From the NCBI RefSeq assembly GCF_000737325.1, contig NZ_CP011125.1, forward strand, positions 1 through 64,000: a stretch of 64,000 nt of DNA, written 5' to 3'. Origin of the DNA: Sandaracinus amylolyticus. Lineage in GTDB: Bacteria > Myxococcota_A > Polyangia > Polyangiales > Sandaracinaceae. The first letter of the stretch is position 1; each line of letters opens with the position of its first letter. Below are positions 1-6,590 of the stretch, in pieces. A program made the translations under genes and the position numbers. Below the pieces are notes generated by a model. That model made no database searches, was not told the DNA's origin, and worked only from the letters and a program-made list of their open reading frames with translations.

Positions 1-107
1 CTTCGCTCGCGCCGCGCGCATCCGCGAGCATCGCGGTCGCTCATCCGCGAGGCATCGCTTCGCTCCGCGCTGCGTCGCTCGCGCGACGTGTGCAGCGTTT
101 CGGAGCC

Positions 108-148
108 AAAACAGTTCGGGGCTGAGCGATGACTCGCTCAGCCCCGAA

Positions 149-149
<1 letters not shown>
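108..149 (-). terminator. Rho-independent terminator after tRNA-Arg
   Basis: A perfect 16-bp inverted repeat (arms 114-129 and 134-149, loop TGAC) begins directly at the 3' end of the tRNA-Arg gene. Read on the minus strand it is followed by TGTTTT. This is the expected end of the two-tRNA transcript coming from 392. Confidence 0.8.
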
Positions 150-222
<73 letters not shown>

Positions 223-304
223 TGAAGGGGCGCGAACTCTAGCGAGATGGACAGGTTTGTCAAACTCGCTCTTCGATTTTCTTTTCGAGCTCGCGCTCTT
301 CGGA

Positions 305-392
305 CGGAGAGGGCGGGATTCGAACCCGCGGTACCCTTTTGGAGTACTCTCGCTTAGCAAGCGAGTGCCTTAGGCCACTCGGCCACCTCTCC
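305..392 (-). tRNA. tRNA-Ser (anticodon GCT)
   Basis: This is a class II tRNA on the minus strand with acceptor GGAGAGG/CCTCTCC, anticodon stem CTCGC/GCGAG with loop TTGCTAA, a long variable arm typical of serine tRNAs, and T-arm GCGGG-TTCGAAT-CCCGC. CCA is not encoded. A consensus sigma-70 promoter lies just upstream at 434-462. Confidence 0.95.
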
Positions 393-433
393 GGCGGCGG
401 GTCTCCGCCGCTCCCGCGTTCGCGGGAATCGCG

Positions 434-462
434 TTATTAGCCGCGCGGTGTGGTCGTGTCAA
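434..462 (-). promoter_or_regulatory. Sigma-70 promoter for the tRNA-Ser/tRNA-Arg unit
   Basis: Read on the minus strand, TTGACA (462-457) and TAATAA (439-434) are separated by exactly 17 nt. That is a perfect -35 and a strong -10 element, placed about 40 nt before the tRNA-Ser(GCT) gene. Such a near-consensus match is rare in DNA this rich in GC and fits a stable-RNA promoter. Confidence 0.8.
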
Positions 463-489
463 ACGACGTGCGCGCTATGCTGCGCCGCG

Positions 490-1064
490 ATGATTCGACT
501 CTCGATCGCGGCACTGATCGCCTCCGCGTGCGCGCTGCTCGGGGGCCACGCGCGCATGCGTGCTCGTGCGTGGAGACGCCCTTCGAGCAGCTCGCCGCCG
601 AAGCCGACGCGATCTTCGAAGGACGTGTGGCCTCGATCGAGCCCGCAGGAGAGATGCACGTGCGCGTGCGGCTCGACGTGGTGCAGACCTGGCGCGAGGC
701 GAACGCGGAGCACGTCGAGGTCCGCACCGCGTCGCAGTCCGCGGCGTGTGGTGTCCACTTCGAGGTCGGGCGCTCGTACCTCGTGCTCGCCGAGCGAGCC
801 GATGGCGAGTGGACCGCGTCCCTCTGTGGCGGCACCCGCGCGATGGAGGATGCCGACGACGAGCGTCTCTCACTCGGGTCCGGCGTGATCCCCGGTCGAC
901 ATCGAGGACGAAGAGACCGCGTCCACGGAGCAGCATCCGCAGACGCTCCCGCCGCGCGGGGCGGGTGCGCGGGGTGCGCGATCACCTCGCCCGCAGGCTC
1001 GCCGATCGCCCCGGCAATCGCGCTCGTGATCGCGATGTGGATGCGACGACGACGAATTCGTTGA
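490..1064 (+). pseudogene. Frameshifted secreted TIMP/netrin-like protein with MYXO-CTERM tail
   Basis: Three pieces of one protein lie in alternating frames. A signal peptide (MIRLSIAALIASACALLGG) starts at 490 in one frame. The mature part, beginning HACSCVETPF, lies in the next frame from about 555 to 890; its CxC start resembles the N-terminus of TIMP/NTR-like domains. An acidic linker starting VDIEDEE (from 895) returns to the first frame. The tail GGCAGC, a hydrophobic stretch and RRRR (about 960-1064) is again in the second frame and has MYXO-CTERM character. Each jump falls near a G or C run. Either the gene has decayed or the sequence has single-base errors here. I cannot tell which. 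No function can be assigned beyond a probable secreted, surface-anchored protein. Confidence 0.5.
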
Positions 1065-1088
1065 CAGCATTCGACCTCGCGCTACAAC
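1061..1088 (+). promoter_or_regulatory. Sigma-70 promoter for tRNA-Ser(CGA)
   Basis: TTGACA (1061-1066) and TACAAC (1083-1088) are separated by 16 nt and lie just before the tRNA gene at 1096. The -35 box overlaps the stop codon of the broken gene upstream. The tRNA starts only 7 nt after the -10, so transcription would begin at or very near the mature 5' end. Confidence 0.65.
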
Positions 1089-1095
1089 CGCCGGC

Positions 1096-1182
1096 GGAGA
1101 GCTGGCCGAGTGGTCGAAGGCGCCTGATTCGAAATCAGGTGTGCCCGTGAGGGTACCGTGGGTTCGAATCCCACGCTCTCCG
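1096..1182 (+). tRNA. tRNA-Ser (anticodon CGA)
   Basis: This is a class II cloverleaf with acceptor GGAGAGC/GCTCTCC, anticodon stem CCTGA/TCAGG with the normal 7-nt loop TTCGAAA, a long variable arm, and T-arm GTGGG-TTCGAAT-CCCAC. It serves as a useful control for the neighbouring Ser(GGA) gene, whose anticodon loop is one nucleotide longer. Confidence 0.95.
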
Positions 1183-1228
1183 CTGTGACGCCGCGCTGCA
1201 CGTGAGTCTGCGCGGGAGCGAGCTCCGG

Positions 1229-1265
1229 GCGCGGCCCTCTGTCGAGAGATGAGGGGCCGCGCTTT
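1229..1265 (+). terminator. Probable terminator after tRNA-Ser(CGA)
   Basis: GCGCGGCCCTC (1229-1239) pairs with GAGGGGCCGCGC (1251-1262), leaving one bulged base, and is followed by TTT. The T run is short, so termination strength is uncertain. Confidence 0.5.
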
Positions 1266-1391
1266 GCGTATCTGGCGCTCTATGGATCCGGCGCGCGATG
1301 TTTCTGCGCCGGACGCCGGAGCTGGCGCGCGGTCTCCACGTGTGGTCGCGCGACGGCCTCGAGAGCTCGAGGTTCTTTGCATGCGATCCCG

Positions 1392-1479
1392 GGAGAGGTG
1401 ACCGAGTGGTCGAAGGTGCACGATTGGAAAATCGTGTGTACTGGAGACAGTACCGCGGGTTCGAATCCCGCCCTCTCCG
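1392..1479 (+). tRNA. tRNA-Ser (anticodon GGA) with an 8-nt anticodon loop as written
   Basis: This is a class II serine tRNA with acceptor GGAGAGG/CCTCTCC, long variable arm and T-arm GCGGG-TTCGAAT-CCCGC. The anticodon stem CACGA/TCGTG encloses TTGGAAAA, which is 8 nt instead of 7. The extra A follows the anticodon. Alternatively, a 6-bp stem would leave a 6-nt loop. All other elements align with the Ser(CGA) gene at 1096. It could be a sequencing error in a run of four A, or a genuine loop variant. Confidence 0.9.
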
Positions 1480-1532
1480 TTCTTCCGTTCCGCGCCTGAT
1501 CGTCTCCGCCGACTGCGCTATCCCCGCTGCGG

Positions 1533-2102
1533 ATGACCGACTCCGGCGACGCGCTTCCGTGCTCCGACGTCGACGCCTCGTTCATGCGCGAGGCGATCGC
1601 CGAGGCGCGTCTCGCCGAGGCGAAGGGCGAGGTCCCGGTCGGCTGCGTGATCGTGCTCGAAGGCGCGATCGTCGGGCGCGGGCACAACCTGCGCGAGACG
1701 ATGCAGGACCCGACCGCGCACGCCGAGATGATCGCGCTGCGCCAGGCGGCATCGACGATCGGGAGCTGGCGCCTCGAGCACGCGATCGCGTACGTGACGC
1801 TCGAGCCGTGCCCGATGTGCGCCGGCGCGCTCGTGAACGCGCGCGTCGCGCGCGTGGTCTACGGCGCCGACGATCCGAAGGCGGGCGCGACCACGACGCT
1901 CTACACGATCGGCAGCGATCCCCGGCTCAACCACCGGTTCGTGCTCGTGCCGCAGGTGCTCGGCGGCGAGTGCGGCGCGCTCCTCACCGACTTCTTCGGC
2001 CGCATCCGCGCTGCGCGTCGTGCCGCGCGCGCGGGCATCACGCCTGACGTCCCGCCGCCGCCCGCGAAGCCTCGCCGCGATCAGGAGCCCGAGGGCGGGT
2101 AG
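1533..2102 (+). CDS. tadA: tRNA-specific adenosine deaminase
   Basis: The 189-residue protein carries the zinc deaminase signature: HAE at 63-65 (His ligand and the catalytic Glu proton shuttle) and PCPMC at 92-96 (two Cys ligands). In the known family this enzyme converts A34 of tRNA-Arg(ACG) to inosine so that one tRNA reads CGU, CGC and CGA. The matching tRNA-Arg(ACG) gene sits at 149-222. The N-terminus is a little longer than in E. coli TadA, and Met18 is an alternative start. The proline- and charge-rich last 25 residues are extra. The gene follows tRNA-Ser(GGA) by 53 nt without a clear terminator. Its 3' end overlaps the convergent kinase gene by about 22 nt. Confidence 0.95.
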   Translation: MTDSGDALPCSDVDASFMREAIAEARLAEAKGEVPVGCVIVLEGAIVGRGHNLRETMQDPTAHAEMIALRQAASTIGSWRLEHAIAYVTLEPCPMCAGALVNARVARVVYGADDPKAGATTTLYTIGSDPRLNHRFVLVPQVLGGECGALLTDFFGRIRAARRAARAGITPDVPPPPAKPRRDQEPEGG

Positions 2103-3851
2103 AGCACGCAGACCTTGTCGGCCTCGCACCCTTCGAGCGAGACCGATGTCGCGTGATCGCCGCTCTCGTCGAAGATCACGAGTCGCGTCCGGCGTGGGGA
2201 GATCACGCCGCGTCCGCACTCGCACCACGCCGGGCACCGGGCCGAGCTCGTCGCCCTCGGGCAGATGCGCGGTGCCCTGTCCGTCGTAGCGCACGTAGAC
2301 CATCCAGTCGGGACGCTGCGAGGGCTCGAGGTCGACCGTGTGGACACGACCGACCGTGCGCGTGAGCTCGACCAATCGCTCCGCGCGGATCACCAGCGGC
2401 TGATGACGCGGCGCGAGCGCGACGAGCGGCTCGCCGGTCAGCTGCTCGGGGGTGAGCCGCAGCGGCGGGGCGCCGAGCTCGCGCGGTCCGAGGAAGAGAC
2501 GCACACCGGCGGTGGGCGACTCGATGGTCACGCCTGCGCCGAGCGGCTGCAGCGGAGGCGCAGTGCTCGCGGGCTCGGGCGGCATCGACTGGCTCGCGTG
2601 GCGCACCACGAGCCACGCGACGCCGGCGATCGCGAGCAGCACGATCACCGCCGACGCGCCGACCATCGCGGACAACGCGAGCGCCGAGAGCGGCGCCTTC
2701 ACGCGCGCATGCGACGCGGAGCTCCCGCCGACGATCGGCAGCGATCCGCTCGGGGCTGGCGCCGCGGGCGAGATCGGAGGCGCGACCTCGATGGGCATCG
2801 CCGCGGCATCGGCCTCGGCGCGCGCGACCGCGAGCGCGACCGGCGTCGGCGGCACGAAGCTCGCGCGCTCGTCGGCGGAGGGCTGCGCGGGCGGGCGCTC
2901 GGGCTCGGGGAGCTCCCAGCCCTGCTCCGGGAAGAGCCACTGGAGGAAGCGCGCGAGCTGCTGTCGTCCGTAGCCCGCTGCGCGCTCGTGCAAGAGCTCG
3001 CGGAGATCCTGCGCGAGCTGCTGCGCCGACGGAGTGCGCGCCGCGGGGTCGATCGCGAGGCACTGCATCACGATCTTCTCGAGCCGCGGCGGGACCTCGG
3101 GGTTGAACCGCGAGGGCGGCGGGAAGTCGCCGCTGCGCAGCAGGTTCGCCGCGACCTGCGGATCGTCGGGCGGGATCAGCGATCGGATCGTGAGCATCTC
3201 CCAGATCGTCACGCCCAGCGCGAACACGTCGGCGCGCGCGTCGACGTCGATCCCCTGCGCCTGCTCGGGCGCCATGTAGCTCATCTTGCCGATCGTCACG
3301 CCGCTCTGCGTCTTGAGCACGTTGTCGGCGGCCTTCACGAGCCCGAAGTCGCTGACCTTCACCGTGCCTTCGTTGCTGAGCAGCACGTTCTGCGGGCTCA
3401 CGTCGCGATGCACGATGCCGAGCGGCGTGCCGTCGTCGCCCTTCTTGCGGTGCGCGTGATCGAGCCCGCTCGCGGCCTCCGCGCCGATGTACGCGACCGC
3501 GGCGATGTCGAGCATCTCGTTGCGCTCCGCGAGGCGCTGCATCACCGCGCCGAGGGTCACACCCTCGACGAACTCGAGGACGAGATACGGCTCGGGATCG
3601 ATCCCGAAGTCGAGCACCTGCACGAGGTTCGGATGATCGAGCCGCGCGTTGGTGCGCGCCTCCGCGGCGAAGCGCTCGAGCAGCGACGGATCGCGCCGGT
3701 ACTGCGGCAGCATCCGCTTGATCGCGACCTTCTTCTTGAAGCCGGCGTCGCCCGTCCGCTCGGCGCGGTACACGACGGCCATGCCGCCCTGCCCCAATCG
3801 CTCGACGAGGCGATAGGGTCCGAGCCATTCGGGCGCGCCCGGCGCGTTCAC
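2081..3851 (-). CDS. Membrane Ser/Thr protein kinase, apparent frameshift near its C-terminus
   Basis: A eukaryote-like protein kinase domain fills about residues 13-275. It has the glycine loop GQGGMA (20-25), the lysine of VAIK (K45), HRDVSPQN (148-155) and DFG (168-170), so it should be active. A Pro/Ala-rich linker, one membrane helix around residue 365 (ALSALALSAMVGASAVIVLL) and a periplasmic domain follow. Near 2215-2235 the kinase frame stops looking like protein and runs on, Arg-rich, antisense through tadA. Skipping one base gives a sensible tail (GVISPRRTRLVIFDESGD...) that ends at 2081 beside the tadA stop. I therefore annotate a +1 frameshift, either natural or a sequence error. 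The GTG start at 3851 is preceded by GGAAGG. A GTG at 3902 would add 17 residues. Confidence 0.8.
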
Positions 3852-3944
3852 GGGGCGAACATACCTTCCGGTGGTCGGGAATTCATCGCTCTCGAGCGTC
3901 ACCCGGCGCGCATTGTAGCGGGCCGCGCGCGTAGGCTGGCCTCG

Positions 3945-4856
3945 ATGACGCGATCGCGTCCGACGCTGGACATCTCGCTCCCGACCGAGCCCTTCGCGGC
4001 ACAGCACACCCCGCGGCGAGACGTGCGGACGCTGTGTCGCTGGCTCGAGGGCGCGCTGCCCGGCGGATCGGCGGGGATCGCGACGCTCCTCGAGCGTCTC
4101 CACGGACCGCTCGCCGAGCGTCGACACCTCGTCGCAGTCGCGCTCGTCGTGGCGCACCTCCGCGGTGAGCTGCGTGGCGCGCGATGGCTGCGCCTCACCG
4201 GGACCGAGAACGCCGATCCCCGCGACATCGATCGCGAGATGGACCTCGTCTGGGATGCGCTGGCCCGGGCGAAGCTGGTGCGCGGCGCGCTGCGCTATCA
4301 CCCCGGCACGACGCAGCACGGCATGGCGCGTTTTCCTCCGCGGCTCGTGCCGCGCTGGGTGCGCACGAACCGCTGGTCGCTCTTGGGCCAGGACGACGAC
4401 CTGCTCCTCTTCGAGCCCGACTACATGGAGCCGCTGCTGCGCGGTGCCGCCGAGCCGGGTGCGGCGCGGCGCGATCTCGCGCGCGGGATCGTCGCGCACG
4501 CGGCGCGTGATGCGGCGCATGCGGTCGTGGCCGCGCCGCGGTACGCGGGCGGCGAGACGCTCGCGACGTTCGCGCCGCGCTACGCGCGCTGGGCGAAGAT
4601 CGCGCGCGAGACCGACGCGCTCGAGGTCGCCGCGTACCTCGAGCGGCTCGCGTCGTACGGCGCACCGCGCACGTTCGACGCGGAGCAGGCGCTCCAAGCG
4701 TTCCGCGATCTGTCGCGTTGTTGGCCAGCGGAGCCGAAGGTCGTGCGCATGCGCGAGGTGAAGGACGGCTTCACCGGGAGCGTGCCGGGCACGTCTCGTC
4801 GCCCGTCACGCGTGCACATCGATCGCGAGACCGGCGCGATCACGCGCGTGCGCTGA
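3945..4856 (+). CDS. Protein of unknown function (303 aa)
   Basis: I do not recognise this family. The protein is soluble-looking, with no signal peptide or membrane segment, and is rich in Ala, Arg and Trp-containing stretches such as RWVRTNRWSLLGQDDDLLLF in the middle. It has clear coding character: acidic and basic residues are mixed and there is no Arg-run shadow pattern. It starts at ATG 3945, 93 nt from the divergent kinase start, so the two share a short control region. It converges on the GHKL-type gene with an 17-nt gap. No catalytic motif is evident. Confidence 0.7.
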   Translation: MTRSRPTLDISLPTEPFAAQHTPRRDVRTLCRWLEGALPGGSAGIATLLERLHGPLAERRHLVAVALVVAHLRGELRGARWLRLTGTENADPRDIDREMDLVWDALARAKLVRGALRYHPGTTQHGMARFPPRLVPRWVRTNRWSLLGQDDDLLLFEPDYMEPLLRGAAEPGAARRDLARGIVAHAARDAAHAVVAAPRYAGGETLATFAPRYARWAKIARETDALEVAAYLERLASYGAPRTFDAEQALQAFRDLSRCWPAEPKVVRMREVKDGFTGSVPGTSRRPSRVHIDRETGAITRVR

Positions 4857-4873
4857 TCCGCGTCCTCGACGCG

Positions 4874-6307
4874 TCAGCGCTCGGGGTCGCCGCGCCTGAG
4901 CGCCGTCGCGAGGGCGGGCCCGCCGTCCGCGAGGAGCTTCGCGAGCATGCCTGCGAGCAGCTGCAATCGATCGATGAAGCGATGGTCGTGCTCGACCGAC
5001 GCGAGGTGCGCGAGCTCGTGGAGCACCACGCCGATCGTGCCGGGATCGAGCACGTCGTCGAAGCGCAGCGGGCCCTTCACGTTGAACGAGATCGCGCGCG
5101 CGTCGACGTCGGTCACCGCGTCCTCGAGCAAACCCGCGTCGCTCGGATCCCGCGCGAAGAAGCGCACCCGCACCACGCTCCCCGCGACGCGTCGCGCGAG
5201 CCAGCGCACCGCCTCCGCGAAGCGCCGCTGGGTCTCGTCGGGCTCGACCTCGTCGCCGCCGAACTCGCTCGATCGACGCCGCACGTAGTCGTCGCTCGTC
5301 TCGAGCACGCGCGCGAGCGCGAGCCACGCCCCGTGGGAGATCGTGCGCGCATCGACGATGTGCGCGCCGAGCTGCTTCGCGCGATCGTTCGCGCGCGAGG
5401 TGCCGCCGAGCACGCTGCCGCGCGGGAACACCTTGCTCACGTACGCGTCGAGCAAGCCCGACTTCACGGGCCACCGCGCGATCACGTCCTGCACCCAGTC
5501 GGCGCGCAGATCGCGGCGATCGAGGTAGCTGTGCACCATCGCCTCGAGCAGCGTCGCCTTGAGCGCGAGCACGAAGCGCTCGGGGGCCGCGTCGCGTCCT
5601 TCTCCGAGCGGCACGCGCTGCGCGACGTCGACGTGCCACGGCACGTTCCACGGCTGCACCGGGACGCCCATCTCGAACAGGCTCGGCCGCTCTCCGCGCC
5701 TCGGCGCGTAGATCGCGACCCGCGTGGGACGCATCGCGGCGCGCTCCACGCCATCGTCGATCACGACCGTCTCGAGCTCGCAGTCCGCGAGCGCGAGCAC
5801 GCTGCGCGGCCTCCGCACCAGACGGCCCGCGACGCGCAGGCTCGTGCCGCGCGGCGGGATCGCGAGGCGCAGCAGATCGAGCGCCGCCTCGCGCTCGTCG
5901 TCGCCGATCGCGCGGAAGAGCTCGAGCCGCGTGCCGCTCTCTCGCGTGTTGGTCTCGGTGCGACGTCCCTCGCCGTCGAAGACGATCGTCGTGCCGATCG
6001 TCTCGACGTGCGCGCGCTCCGCCGCGGCGAGCAGCTCCTTGAGGCCGCGCCCCATGCGCCCGCGACGGGTCGGGTCCCGCGGTTTGTCGGAGAGGAACAG
6101 CGTGTAGACGAGGCGCTCGTCGGCGATCCCCGCGCGCGCGTCGTCCTCGATCACCACGCGGTCGGGCTCGATCTCGATCGCGACGTTCGCGGCGTCCGCG
6201 TCGAACGCGTTCTGCACCGCCTCGAGCAAGAGACGCCCCAGCGGGCGCGCCGCGCTCAGCCGCGCCCATCCCTCCTCGGCGATCTCGAACCACGCACTGC
6301 GCGCCAT
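4874..6307 (-). CDS. GHKL-type ATPase with C-terminal HExxH (zincin-like) segment
   Basis: The N-terminus has the boxes of the gyrase/Hsp90/histidine-kinase/MutL ATPase fold: N box EAVQNAFDA (29-37), G1-like EDDARAGI (54-61) and a glycine-rich lid RGRMGRGLKEL (82-92). Residues 100 to about 230 look like the following alpha/beta region. Near the C-terminus is HELAH (430-434) with HDH at 440-442, the arrangement of a zinc metallopeptidase such as the SprT-like group. There is no signal peptide and no phospho-acceptor His domain, so it is not an ordinary sensor kinase. The combination suggests an ATP-driven clamp with protease activity, but that is inference. Start ATG 6307. It is divergent from the kinase at 6591 across 283 nt. 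Confidence 0.75.
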   Translation of the reverse strand: MARSAWFEIAEEGWARLSAARPLGRLLLEAVQNAFDADAANVAIEIEPDRVVIEDDARAGIADERLVYTLFLSDKPRDPTRRGRMGRGLKELLAAAERAHVETIGTTIVFDGEGRRTETNTRESGTRLELFRAIGDDEREAALDLLRLAIPPRGTSLRVAGRLVRRPRSVLALADCELETVVIDDGVERAAMRPTRVAIYAPRRGERPSLFEMGVPVQPWNVPWHVDVAQRVPLGEGRDAAPERFVLALKATLLEAMVHSYLDRRDLRADWVQDVIARWPVKSGLLDAYVSKVFPRGSVLGGTSRANDRAKQLGAHIVDARTISHGAWLALARVLETSDDYVRRRSSEFGGDEVEPDETQRRFAEAVRWLARRVAGSVVRVRFFARDPSDAGLLEDAVTDVDARAISFNVKGPLRFDDVLDPGTIGVVLHELAHLASVEHDHRFIDRLQLLAGMLAKLLADGGPALATALRRGDPER

Positions 6308-6590
6308 GAGGCCCCTCGGATGCTGGCGTGCGTGGGCTCGCTTGGGAAGAGCACCCCCCGCTTGACGTGTGCGTCGAACGCGCCGATGCTCCGCGACCAT
6401 CTCGTGACCCGCGGGTGCGTTGCGCAAGCGCGACGCGGCCGGGCGACGAGGTGCTCAAGCCCGGGGCTCGCGGCCCCAATCCGGTGGGACGTCGCGCACG
6501 ACGTCGCACCAATCTTTCGTGATCACCAATGGACCTCGTTGATCGTGGGGTCCGAAGCCGGCACCATCAGTCAGCTGGAGGTTCTCGCGC

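Noticed and set aside
1-113. Possible gene in the first 113 bases
   Set aside because: No start with coding character was found; repetitive CGC/GCG sequence only.
1518-2080. Minus-strand open frame continuing the kinase across tadA
   Set aside because: Arg-rich shadow of tadA; the frame lost its coding character near 2215.
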